In this document: piece after piece, positions 40,220 to 51,233 of the stretch
How the letters are laid out: each line of letters starts with the position of its first letter
How positions within the stretch are numbered: the first letter of the stretch is position 1
Assembly (NCBI GenBank): GCA_014529385.2
Contig: CM043952.1
Coordinates: 70,238,299-70,298,298 of the forward strand
Length of the DNA: 60,000 bases
Direction: 5' to 3'
DNA from: Adiantum capillus-veneris
Taxonomy: Eukaryota; Streptophyta; Polypodiopsida; Polypodiales; Pteridaceae
Notes under the pieces: model-generated
The model's database searches: none
Seen by the model: the letters and a program-made list of their open reading frames with translations, nothing else
Told to the model about the DNA's origin: nothing
Translations under genes and position numbers: made by a program

Positions 40220-41379
40220 ATGGATCCGCCTACTGAAAGGGAAGGGCCGGGTGTAGATAGCTACACCACCCAAAAAAAAAAGAAGCTACATTTAAACGGA
40301 GAAACAGAGATACTGTACTATCACCAGGATCCTTACGAGTTGGGAAAACCTCCAAGATACATGATGAGCTAATGATAGAGAAGGTCCAGGTGATGCTCAA
40401 ATCAGAGCTAAACTATATGAGGGATGACATCAGGAAGGAAATGCACGCGAGCGCTGAGAGCTACAGGAACTCCATGTATGGAGACATGATGAGAGAACTA
40501 AGGAGAGAGATCCGGGGGATACAAAATGAGGAAATTCAGATATTGAATACGGAATTACGAAACCTAATCAAGGCCAAAGTAAATATAACAGAATGCATTA
40601 TGCAAAAGAAACTCGATGAGGTAGTAGCAAGTTTTGAAGCATGGAGAACAAATATGGAAAAGCACATGGGGGAAAAAGATGCAATAATCAAGGAGCTAAA
40701 AGGAGAACTTGCGGCTTGCAAATTTGCAACGAAGGAGAAGGGAGACGACCAACCTTCGGTGCTGAAGGAGCTCGAGGACATGAAGGATCAGATGAAAGCT
40801 CTATGGGAAGGAGATGAACAGAAATCGAAAATGGAATCTTCATGGGCGGAACGTCTTTTTAAGACACAAGAAAAGGTTGATAAAGCAGAGAAATGGATTG
40901 AGGATGCGAAGAAAGGGAAGGCCCAGATGCCCGAGACGACACCTACCTCCACCATTATTAATATGACCATTGAGGAAGAGCAGAAAAGGAAGAATCGGGC
41001 TCTACATGTGCGGGTCACAGGAGTCAAAGACAAAGAGAATGTAGATGAAGAATTGAAGGAACTGCTACAACGCATGGGCATCACAGAGTCTACTCACACA
41101 AGTGCATGGAGAGTGGGCAAGAAAGGAATCGATGAGAAGGGAAATGTAAAGGATAGGGCACTTATTCTCCGCTTCCCGAATATAGAAATAAGGAAAGAAT
41201 TTCTAAAGAAGAGGCCAACTCTTAAGAAAACCGGTATTTTCCTGGGAGATGACCTTACATTGGCACAAGCAGCACACATGCAAGAGTTGATGCCAAAGAT
41301 CAGGGCAGCAAGAGAAAAGGGGAAAATCGCCTTTTATAGAGGAGGGAAAGTAGTGGTTCTGGAAAAGCGCTCATCATGA
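40220..41379 (+). pseudogene. LINE B ORF1, coiled-coil RNA-binding protein (one slip)
   Basis: The ATG at 40220 opens MDPPTEREGPGVDSY.. and runs into an A10 tract at about 40272. The rest of ORF1 is in another frame, open from at least 40372 (335 codons) to TGA at 41377-41379. The A-run therefore gained or lost bases, or the frame slips there. Middle: long charged coiled coil. C-terminal: ALHVRVTGVKDKEN, DRALILRFPNIEIRKEFLKK and GIFLGDDLTL..FYRGGKVVVLE, homologous to LINE A ORF1. A single TGA separates it from ORF2 in the same frame. Confidence 0.75.
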
Positions 41380-44300
41380 CAGTGCGAGACCTATGGGACA
41401 ACCCGGATAGCGGCATGGAATTGTAATGGATATAGGCTAGATGTAGGTGCCTTTGAAGACAGCTTTAGGGACAGAGACATAGTTTTCTACTCAGAGACAC
41501 ACCAGATACCGAGACAGATTATGCCACATGTGAAGGGTTATTTATGGGAAACAGCTGGTCGACCAGACAAGAGATCTCTACGGGGTAGCCGGGGTTTAGG
41601 AGGAGTAGCAGTCTTATTTAAAGAAGAGCTGAAACCACTACTACATATTATCAGGAAACATGAGCAAGCAAGGTATATGTGGGTGAGAATGAGAGCCGAG
41701 ACAGGTAGATTTCTATATATCGCTATATGCTACTTCCCTCCAAGTACATCAATCTACTCCTCACCTAAAGGACAGTCCCCTTTCTCCATATTGAATAATG
41801 ACATCTGGGAGTTCTCTAGAGATGGAGACATTGTTCTCTTAGGAGACTTTAAGAACGGCCAACTCTCAAGCAGTATTCTATGATACTTCTGAGGAAATGC
41901 TCAGAGAAGTGGATTTATCACAGAGGGGACTTACTAGAAACTCACAGGATAAAGAACACACTGAATATGGGAGACATCTCATGGAGATGGCAACTATACA
42001 TGGTTTGGCCATATTAATGGTATAGAGAATTTCCCTTTAGCTGGGGGATTCACATGCTTCCCGCACAGGCATGGGGCCAGTACAGTGGATTATGTCATGA
42101 CTTCACCAAGCTTTATTTCTAGTATCGAGGACTTTAAGGTGGGACCCAGACCGGTTGGGATTGCAGTGGATCATGCTCTATTGACCTTATCAATCTCCTT
42201 CCAATACAATACCCCTCAAGTACAAAGGAAGAGGACACACACAAGATATACTTTCACGCCAGAGAGTGATTCAGTCTATGTGGAAAAGATCTATGATAGG
42301 ATGTGGGCAGCCGAGCCAGTATATACTGTAGAGGAGATTACTTCTCAATTATTAACAGAGATACTACATGGAGTAGCACAAGAGGCATACCCACATACTC
42401 AACCTGATTAGAAGAGAGGATCTGGGAACATGCCTCAAAACAGTTGGTATGACGAGGAATGCAGAGAGACAAGAACCCAGGTCCAGAAAGAGCTTACACT
42501 GGGGATCATCACATATAAGCAGTCTCGGATTGCTCTTCGGCATATAGTATGTCGCAAGAAAAGGGCAGTTTTAGCCAAACTGGAGAAGGATTTATATCAG
42601 CTCTTCTTGAGTCAGGCCTCACATGAGGCCTGGCGTTTATTTCACGAGCACTCACCGCCTCCGGCAATTACTTCTCCTGAGATTTGGGTCAATATGTAAC
42701 ATCATTATATATGGTATCTGGACAGCCTCCATTACTAGATCCGCTAGAGCCATGCCCTGCTACTAGTACTTTCTTTACTACGGAAATGGTGAAAAAAGCC
42801 ATCGATAAGATGAAGACAAGAAGAGCATATGATCATGATGGTTTAGTAGAAGAACATCTGATCCATGCCAGGGATCTACTTTCAGAATTCCTTACTCGTC
42901 TGTTTAATCGGGTCATGTGTGAAGGATTACCTGAATCTTGGAAATTATCTACTATCGTACCTATTTTCAAGTCAGGGGAAACTATGATACCCGGGAGCTA
43001 CCGTACCATTATGGTAGGTCACACATTGACCCGACTGTACGCATCCATTCTTGAACAAAAATTGAGTAGATGGGCAGAGAATGAGGGCATAAGGGCAACA
43101 GGACAAGCTGGATTCAAGAGGGGTTATTCCACTTTAGATCATATTCTTACGCTCAAAGCCATTATTGAGGAAGGAAGAGCAAGCGGGAGAAGGATGTATT
43201 GTTGCTTTGTGGATTTTCGGAAAGCTTTTGATACAGTACCAAGGGCTAGATTGATGCGCAGGATGCAAGAGTTAGGGGTCCCCAAAAAGATTATTTGGGG
43301 GATCATGGCCTTATACGGGTCAGTAATTGGTTATGTACGTACTCCAGAAGGGGATTCCGACATTGTTCATTCCACCGTTGGAGTAAAGCAGGGATGCCCA
43401 CTGTCCCCTACTTTATTTGGTATGTACATAGATGAGGTATCGGATTACAATGATAGAGAGGGTGACAGAGGTGCTCATCTTGCAGGGTCATGGATCCCTT
43501 TATTGTTGTATGCAGATGATATTGTATTGAGTAGCAGAATCACCAGATGGAATGCAGAGGCAGCTAGATGCATTACATAAATTCGCAGAGGACAGTGGAC
43601 TGTCGGTGAACTTGGGTAAAACCAAAGTTATGGTGTTTAACACCACACCGCAGTGGGTTAGGAGATAGGCACCTACATTTGCATATGGCCAGGATACAGT
43701 AGAGTACACAGATGCATACACATACCTTGGTGTGGTATTTGCAGGACCAAAGTTTACTCTTAAGAAAGCAGCGGATGCTAGATTGTCCAGAGCCTCTGCA
43801 GCTTGGGAGGGTTGGAGAGGATGTGTTCACAAGTGCAGTTTCACGAACCACGAACAAAACTTTGGCTCTTTGATACTGTGGTGGCTTTGGCTATGCTTTA
43901 TGGGGTCCATATTTGGGGACCATCTGTGGATCAGGATAATTGGAAGTCAATGGAGAGACCTTTGGTATCTATGATTTCCTGAATGATTAGAGCCAAGGCC
44001 TCCGCACCACATGCGATTACCCGAGCGGAACTAGCTGCCCCTCCGATAGAAATTCAAGCTCTTACCAGATCAGTGTCCTTTATACATGGTTTGTGGGATA
44101 CAAATAATTGCCGATAAACTAGACTGGCCCTCGAATCCTCTCAACAATTAGCAATGAAAGGGGATACATCATGTTGGTATGCGCAACTGTCCTCGTGGTT
44201 TCAGAGACACGGGTTCAATATGGAAAGATTACCCCCCTTCCAATACTCTCTTGAGGCTCCATCACTGGCAATTACACAAACGGAAATTAATAAAATCATC

Positions 44301-44966
44301 CGTCAGGATCTTATACAGTTGGATATTAAGAGGACATGGGTAGACCCTACACAAGAATTGGGCACGAAGATGGCCGACTACAAAGAAAACTTCCTACAGC
44401 TATCTGAAGATGGATTTGTGATTCGCCCGAGCTACATGGATACCCACCTATCTCATGGTTTGAGATGTGCTATTGGTCAGATTCGTACATCCTCACACCA
44501 GCTAGAAATTGAATTTGGCAGATTTAGGGGAATCCCACCTGAGAGCGGAATTTGCAAGTTATGCGGAATGGAGCCGGAGACAGAATTACACTACATATGC
44601 CATTGCATCGTATACTATGAGATACATGGGCGTTACCATTTCCTATTTAAAGAAGGATTTGGACCTCTAGATAGAGTCATGCAATACGAAGATCAAAATT
44701 GCTCAGGCTTGTACCTATTGGAACTACATCAGCACATGGATAATCTAATGAGAAGACAAAGAGCACTACAGCCTCAGAGACAGATCACAGATTCTTCGGA
44801 TCAAGAGAAGCAGGAGTGGAAGGAGAAGCAAGAGGCCAGCAGCCAGCACAAAGGAGTACCCACATTCATACCAAAGGCACCCTCATTGACAGGGCGATTG
44901 AGCTTAGGAAATCGAGACGACCACGACCGAGATGCAGAAGCACACTTCACCGGAGGAGACTATTGA
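41380..44966 (+). pseudogene. LINE B ORF2, endonuclease/reverse transcriptase (frameshifted)
   Basis: Opens in frame with ORF1 after TGA: RIAAWNCNG, then YSETHQ and LLGDF, a frameshift near 41850, and MDYV..VDHALLTLS at 42085. The RT is open 42684-43580 with [74 protein letters not shown] and [10 protein letters not shown]. Frameshifts follow at ~42690 and ~43530, and stops near 43667 and 44114. The C-terminal part is open 44154-44966 with zinc motif [18 protein letters not shown]. Confidence 0.8.
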
Positions 44967-45003
44967 ACAAAGGATTAGAAGCATTCTAGCGAGACACGCA
45001 GGA

Positions 45004-45326
45004 TGTAAAGAATGAGGATGCAAGAGAGCTACACAAGACAAGCACAAAGCACACAGAGATGGAAAGCTTCTTCTTCTTCTTTACAGAAAAGAGAGTACAA
45101 AATGACTAAGTGCTAAAGCTGAAAAGTAGCACATATGTACATGCGGTTCAATAAGTGTGAACTCGCTAGAAGCGTACTAGGTTGGCACTATATGTGTAGT
45201 CTAGCTGTAGAATCACTGGCAGAGATCCTCCGTGTCGGTCACCTAACGCGCCAGTGAGTAAATGTCGTAAGCGGCCAAGACCCGTAGTGGATGCCAGCTC
45301 AAGATGTAGAGCTCGACATCTCAACA
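45004..45326 (-). repeat. copia-1 3' LTR
   Basis: 323 bp, TG..CA. About 98% identical by eye to the 5' LTR. Confidence 0.92.
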
Positions 45327-46611
45327 CTCCCCCTCGAGCTCTGCATGTCGCAGAGTCCAAGCATAGTCCGGAAACGTCGAAGCTTCTCAGCTCCAAGGGC
45401 CTTGGTAAAGATATCCACTATCTGCTCCTCTGTGCTGACGTAGACCAAGTCGATGTTGCCCGCCAACACTCGCTCTCGAACGTAGTGGTAATGGACCTCT
45501 ATGTGCTTGGTCCTGGCATGGAACACTGGGTTCCTAGCCAACTGCATGCTGCTGAAGTTGTCACAATGCATGAAAATCTGCTGGTCCACCTGCACCCCAA
45601 GTCCTCAAGTAATGTGCGTAGCCAAGCTACCTCCCACGCCGCAACTGCTGCACCTCTGTACTCGGCCTCTGTGCTCGATAAAGCAACCGTAGGCTGCTTT
45701 TTGCTGCTCCAAGTAACAGCACCACTCCCAAAAGAGAACATGAAGCCACTCGTAGATCTCCTATCAACAATGCTACCTGCCCAATCTGCATCTGTATACC
45801 CATACAATGCTAATGGTGCATCTTCTGCATAGAACAATGCGTAGTCAAGAGTACCTTGCACATACCTAAGTGTGCGTCGTACTCCATCCAAATGTGGCTT
45901 CCTCGGAAGCTGCATAAACTGACTCTCCAAGCCTACTGTGTAGCTCAAGTCTGGCCTCGTGATAGTCAAGTAGATTAGACTACCCACAATCTTCCTGTAC
46001 ATGTTGACATCCTCAACAACATCACCCTTCTCTGCACTCAGCTTTGCATTCACATCCAAGGGAATAGAAATTGGCTTACAATCAGCCATACCATACTTTG
46101 ACAACATGTCCAAAGCATACTGTCTCTGTGATAGCCATACACCCTCTGGAGTCGTGATCACCTCAATGCCAAGAAAGTAGCGCAACTCGCCTAAATCTTT
46201 CATTTCAAACTCCTGTTTGAGAAGACCCTTCACATGGTCGATCTCCATAGCATTGTCACCAACAATAATAAGGTCATCTACATATATGGTAATGAACACA
46301 ATCCCCACATCACTCTCACGTACATAGAGTGAATGATCAGCATGAGCTCTCCTAAAACCAATACTGACAAGATACTTGGCAATCCTATCATACCATGCTC
46401 TAGAGCCCTGCTTCAAACCATACAAAGCTTTGAGAAGTCTGCATACATAATCTGGGTAGCCTGGATCGACATAACCAGGTGGCTGATCCATATACACTTC
46501 CTCTTGCAACTCACCATTCAAGAAGGCATTCTTTACATCCATTTGATGCATAATCCATCCTCTAGATGCAGCCACAGCTATGATAGCTCTCACAGTCGTC
46601 ATCTTTGCCAC
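45299..46611 (-). pseudogene. copia-1 pol: reverse transcriptase and RNase H
   Basis: Open 46611-45499 then 45595-45299 after a frameshift. RT: DVKNAFLNGELQEEVYMDQP, LKALYGLKQGSRAWYDRI, VFITIYVDDLIIVG (catalytic YVDD), LGELRYFLGIEV. RNase H: YTDADWAGSIVDRRSTSGF, ALSSTEAEYRGA, FHARTKHIEVHYHYVRERV and DIFTKALGAEKL. Catalytic residues are intact; the lesion is the single frameshift near 45600. Confidence 0.86.
45327..45335 (-). other. copia-1 polypurine tract
   Basis: Element-sense GAGGGGGAG directly before the 3' LTR. Confidence 0.75.
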
Positions 46612-46634
46612 TGGAGCAAAGGTCTCCTCATAGT

Positions 46635-48178
46635 CTATGCCATACGTCTGTGCATAACCTTTGCCACCAGCCTTGCCTTGTGATGCTCAATGTTACCATC
46701 AGCCTTATGCTTGGTTTTATACACCCATTTACAGCCAATAGCTTTCTTGCCACTTGGCAATGGCACCAACTCCCATGTGTCGTTTGCTTCCAATGCAGCC
46801 ATCTCTTCATTCATTGCATCATCCCAATGCACATTTCCAACTGCATCCTCAAAACATGTGGGCTCCACATCCTGTATCACCTTAGCCATGTAGGCTTGGT
46901 GATGCGCTAGATACCCATCATAAGTCAATTTCTGAACTGGATTTCTGACTCTACTAGATCTGCGCGGTCCTGGGTCACTCCTTTGCCCTCTAGCATCTTC
47001 TTGTACTTTCCTTACACCAGGTGTCCTGACAGCCGGAATTCCAAATTCCTCATCAAGACTTTGTTCAGAACCATCTGAATCCATGTCTACATGTGAAAAA
47101 CCTGATGATGCATCAGCCATAAAGGGAGGTTCATCAACCTTTTCCTTTCCTTTTCGTGATACATTCCCTGTACCTGCTGGTGGAGTAACCTGCATACGTA
47201 GTCTACCATTCCATGGCTTCTCAACAGAGCCACGAGAAGAGGACTCTTGTGGTCCACTCAAAACCTATGACTGTGGCCTCACATTTTGTACAACCACATC
47301 ATCTTTTACATGAGCCCCAATAGTGCCATGTGCATTACTGTACCAGCTGCTCATCTCATCAACGACTACATCTCTGCTCACTCGTAATTCTCGTGTAGTA
47401 GGATTGTAGCACCTGTACCCCTTTTGTTCAAGGGAATATCCCACAAGAATCCATTTCTCTGCTTTAGGATCCAGTTTCCTACGCAACTCATCTGGTACAT
47501 GCACGTAAGCTATGCAACCAAACACTTTCAAGTGTGTCAAATCAGGCTTTGTACCTGTAAACTTTTCCTCAGGCGTTACATCATGCACCGCAGCTGTAGG
47601 TGTCCTGTTCATAATGTACACAGTTGTATTTACAGCTTCAGCCCAAAAATGATGAGGCATGTTCTTCTCATTCATCAATGCACGTGCAACCTCTGCAATG
47701 TGCCTGTTTTTCCTTTCTGCGACCCCATTCTGTTGTGGAGTATATTTGCATGTAAACTGCCTACGTATACCATGCATTCGCAGAAAATCTGAAAAATCAT
47801 TGGAGAAGTACTCTCCCCCTCCATCTGACCTCAATGTCTTGATTTGCATACTGTCTCCTTCTCAATCATGACTTTGAAGTCTTGAAAGTGACCAAACACT
47901 TCACTTTTGTTACGCATGAAGTAGACCCATACTTTCCTTGTATGGTCATCAATGAAAGAGACATAATACCTGCAACCATGTATACTTGCAGTATCGGTTG
48001 GACCCCAAACATCTGTGTGCACCACCTCAAGTGGATTTTTACATACATTGCGCTCATGTGGAAATGAACCCTTTGACTGTTTTCCAAACTGGCATGCTGC
48101 ACACACTTTATGCATACCATCCACCTTGAATTTGGGCAAACCTTTTACAATCTGTTTTGATTGCATGCTGCGCAATCT
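46635..48178 (-). pseudogene. copia-1 pol: integrase and RT N-terminus
   Basis: Minus frames 48175-47831, 47849-47265 and 47261-46635. Integrase zinc/pre-integrase CAACQFGKQSKGSFP, then core VHTDVWGPTD, YYVSFIDDHTRKVWVYF, LRSDGGGEYFS and YTPQQNGVAERKNRHI (D, D, E present). Then the linker and RT start (DTWELVPLPSGKKAIGCKWV). Breaks: frameshift near 47850, TAG near 47267, one-base loss near 46640 within a G run. Confidence 0.85.
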
Positions 48179-49645
48179 CTACTCATTGACATGGCCAATG
48201 CGTTTGTGCCAAATGTCAACATCAGCCACAACACCTGTGCCCTGTGCAAATAATGCAGCTTTTACCTCAGGAATGTCTACATTCAGCGTAAACATTCTGC
48301 CCACACATTTGCCCTCTGTGATCAGCTTACAGCCATTCTGGAAATCTTCTACATAACAGCCATTTGGATTGAAGCGAACCTGCAAACCCTGCTCAACCAT
48401 TTGTCCAACAGAAACAAGATTCTTTGTAATGTTTGGGACATGAAGTACATCTGCTAAGTACTTTGATTTCCCACTCTTCGTATTTAGAGGTATGTCCCCT
48501 ACATGAGCAATGGGGTGAGCTGTGTCATCTCCTGTCTGCACATAGCCTGACACATCTGGTTTGCGCATATCTCTAAACCACTCTCCACGAGACGTCATGT
48601 GATTAGAGGCACCTGAATCCACATACCAAACATCATCTTGGGTGGAATTCTCTGCAGTCATTGTATTCATTACATGCTGCATAACAAACATGCGCTCATT
48701 TTTGCTGTCATCTGCATCTCTGCAACTAGATGCATAGTTGCCCTGTTCTCTCTTTCCACTTGCTTTTCCCTTTGGACAGTCACGTGACATGTGACCTCTT
48801 TCACCACAAGTCCAACATTCTCTGCTATCTGGAGTATGTTGCTGCCTGCTTGATCCTGCACCACGACCTCTTTGACTCCCCCTGCCTTGAGACTGGTTTC
48901 CCTTGCCACCTGTATTGTTTTGATTTGATTGACCTTCCAGAAGTTGGCCCCTGCAACCCCTTGGGCCTCGACCACGACCTCTAGCTCTACCTCTGTTGGA
49001 GTTAGAATAGAAGGCCTGTTCAGAATTATTTCTGCCATGAGAAGAAGATGTGTCAAGGTTCTTCTCCTCAAGAATAAGCATAGAAATCAAATCTTCGAAC
49101 ACGGGGATGTCGTCTCTTGTATTCATGGAAGACCTAAAACGTACATACTCATCTCCTAGACCATCCAAGCATGCACGGACAATGTCATCGTCTTCCACTG
49201 AGACTTTAATAGATCCAAGAGCCTCAATGATACTCTTGATCTTCAAGGCATAATCATTGATTGAGAGGTTGTTCCTCTTAACCTGATTTAGCTCCGACTT
49301 TAGTTGAAGCTTCTTGGCCTTGGTGTTCACCTCGAACACTCTGCCTAAGTTTTTCCATGCAATGGCGGGGGTTTCAGCATCCTGTAGATAGCCCATCATG
49401 CCATCTGCGATGCTCATAGAAAGCCAATACATCACTTTGCTCTGGCCTTGTTGCCAGTCCCTCAAAGCTTTCCTTTGTTCTGTTGTAGCATTTGCCTCGG
49501 GAATCTCTGGTTCCTTTTCATTGTCCCCTTCTACATAGTCCCAATAACCTTTTCCTTTTAGGAAATTAGTTATTCTGAACTTCCATGCAGGGTAGTTATT
49601 TTTCTCAAGCTTCTCAGTAACAATCTGACTGAAACCGTCAGACAT
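48179..49645 (-). CDS. copia-1 gag and protease
   Basis: 488 codons from ATG 49645. N-terminal copia-type gag of the UBN2 kind (NYPAWKFRITNFLKGKGYWD, SELNQVKRNNLSINDYALKI). Then an Arg/Gly-rich stretch, CCHC knuckle CWTCGERGHMSRDC and protease WYVDSGASNHMTS. The pre-integrase region ends at IWHKRIGHVNE and a TAG in the place where the frame should continue. Probably functional up to the stop. Confidence 0.85.
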   Translation of the reverse strand: MSDGFSQIVTEKLEKNNYPAWKFRITNFLKGKGYWDYVEGDNEKEPEIPEANATTEQRKALRDWQQGQSKVMYWLSMSIADGMMGYLQDAETPAIAWKNLGRVFEVNTKAKKLQLKSELNQVKRNNLSINDYALKIKSIIEALGSIKVSVEDDDIVRACLDGLGDEYVRFRSSMNTRDDIPVFEDLISMLILEEKNLDTSSSHGRNNSEQAFYSNSNRGRARGRGRGPRGCRGQLLEGQSNQNNTGGKGNQSQGRGSQRGRGAGSSRQQHTPDSRECWTCGERGHMSRDCPKGKASGKREQGNYASSCRDADDSKNERMFVMQHVMNTMTAENSTQDDVWYVDSGASNHMTSRGEWFRDMRKPDVSGYVQTGDDTAHPIAHVGDIPLNTKSGKSKYLADVLHVPNITKNLVSVGQMVEQGLQVRFNPNGCYVEDFQNGCKLITEGKCVGRMFTLNVDIPEVKAALFAQGTGVVADVDIWHKRIGHVNE

Positions 49646-49907
49646 CTTGAAGCACTAAGACAAAATAGCTGCAATCTGCAAAAACCTGCAAATTTGCTGA
49701 ACCTGCTATCGTGGTACCTGTAACGCTTTCTACACTCAACGAGTGTCCACAATCAAGCGTACATACAACCACTGTACTTGTACAGTAAATCTCTGTGTAC
49801 TGCACTTTGGAGACCTCTTCAGAAACTTGTACGAAAAACCTGGTCGTGGATTGCGAACGAAGGGATTGTGATGCTCTTGCTCTCTTAGCCTCTCTTGCCT
49901 GCACCAG

Positions 49908-49919
49908 GCTCTGATACCA
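49908..49919 (-). other. copia-1 primer-binding site
   Basis: Element-sense TGGTATCAGAGC immediately inside the 5' LTR; initiator tRNA-Met type. Confidence 0.9.
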
Positions 49920-50241
49920 TGTAAAGAATGAGGATGCAAGAGAGCTACACAAGACAAGCACAAAGCACACAGAGATGGAAAGCTTCTTCTTCTTCTTTAC
50001 AGAAAAGAGAGTACAAAATGACTAAGTGCTAAAGCTGAAAAGTAGCACATATGTACATGCGGTCACTAAGTGTGAACTCGCTAGAAGCGTACTAGGCTGG
50101 CACTATATGTGTAGTCCAGCTGTAGAATCACTGGCAGAGATCCTCCGTGTCGGTCACCTAACGCGCCAGTGAGTAAATGTCGTAAGCGGCCAAGACCCGT
50201 AGTGGATGCCAGCTCAAGATGTAGAGCTCGACATCTCAACA
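49920..50241 (-). repeat. copia-1 5' LTR
   Basis: 322 bp, TG..CA, followed by the CAGGA target duplication. It drives transcription on the minus strand. Confidence 0.92.
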
Positions 50242-50440
50242 CAGGATGCTCCTGAGAAGTTTATTTAATACTTTGTATTTAGTTTTTCACATCCACATTT
50301 ATTTTCACACTTTCACACTTAGTACTTTAGTACTAAGGTACCCAGACATTGTAACAGATTCACCACTTTTGTATCAGTTTGGTCTCATAGGTCATTTTGG
50401 CCTTTTGAAGACGTTAGTATATAACATTTCATTTCATTTC

Positions 50441-50441
<1 letters not shown>

Positions 50442-50515
<74 letters not shown>
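50442..50515 (+). repeat. (CT)n: tail of LINE B and 5' junction of a second-family LINE
   Basis: About 74 bases of CT repeat between two + strand LINEs of different families. Confidence 0.95.
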
Positions 50516-50518
<3 letters not shown>

Positions 50519-51173
50519 CGCATATGAAGCAAGTCAAAAGGTCCAAAAGGCATGCAAGAGCAAAATACTAAGTTCCGGGTGGATGCTTGACATCAAGAAA
50601 TGGTTTGGAAGATGGGATGCATGTCGCTTGGTCAAGGATGCGTCGATCGACTCCCAAGTTAATCTGGCCTTCTTACAACGCCAATGTATCACGGCTTGGG
50701 AGAAATATGGAGGTTCTCGCTTTAGCCATTACACCACACACATTGCCCCAAACTACAAATCTCTCTTCTTCTCCGAACACGATAACCGAACCCATCCCTA
50801 CATCCTTGAGCCCATCCCATTGAGTGCAATCCGCACCATTGCCTCCATTCGTCTTAGCTCCCATTCTCTATGCTATGAGACAGGACGTTGGGGCATTGGT
50901 GAGGAGTCTCATCGACTTTGCACCTTATGCCCTCGTCAAGTGCGAGAGAGTGAGTACCACACACTACTTGAGTACCACATTAGGTCCTCTTTTCCCCAAC
51001 CATGAGCTCTCCCTACATACCTTCCTCTCCCAACCACGATGTGGACTCTCTATTGCGACGCTCATTTCAGCCATTTTTGAGCATAGAGAGTCACTTATGA
51101 CCTCCACTCACACCACGTGACATTTTCATTTGGTCCCATAGGTCATATTTGACCTCCACGGACGATAATAGAA
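50516..51173 (+). mobile_element. second-family LINE, 5'-truncated
   Basis: Starts directly after the (CT)n. The open frame 50583-51005 encodes an ORF2 C-terminus (IASIRLSSHSLCYETGRW, CTLCPRQVRESEYH). It is alignable with, but clearly distinct from, the first family's zinc region. Ends with a perfect stem-loop (AGGTCA-TATT-TGACCT, 51140-51155), GGACGATAATAGAA and a CT then CA tail (to about 51233). Confidence 0.75.

Positions 51174-51233
<60 letters not shown>
51174..51233 (+). repeat. compound (CT)n(CA)n tail
   Basis: CT repeat followed by CA repeat at the 3' end of the second-family LINE. Confidence 0.9.

Larger units (their letters stand above)
45004..50241 (-). mobile_element. Ty1/copia retrotransposon 1 (complete, young LTRs, broken ORF)
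   Basis: 5.24 kb minus-strand element inserted in the 3' UTR of LINE B. LTRs 45004-45326 and 49920-50241 start TG, end CA and differ at only a few positions. The 5-bp target duplication is CAGGA (44999-45003 and 50242-50246). Primer site 49908-49919, polypurine tract 45327-45335. A single gag-pol frame is broken by two TAG codons (about 48181 and 47267) and three frameshifts (about 47850, 46640, 45600). Confidence 0.93.
39386..50441 (+). mobile_element. LINE B, full-length LINE split by a copia element
   Basis: Plus-strand LINE of about 5.8 kb excluding the insert. 5' UTR from the (TC)n at 39385, ORF1 (40220-41379, with a slip in an A10 run), broken ORF2 (41380-44966), 3' UTR to 45003. It resumes at 50247 after the copia insertion. 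The stem-loop is at 50389-50403, with GACGTTAGTATA, a CATTT-repeat tail and (CT)n. Frameshifts in ORF2 make it inactive. Its 3' part is very close to array copy g. Confidence 0.82.

Noticed and set aside
49908-49919. tRNA-Met-like sequences
   Set aside because: Twelve-base primer sites of LTR elements only; no tRNA gene is present.
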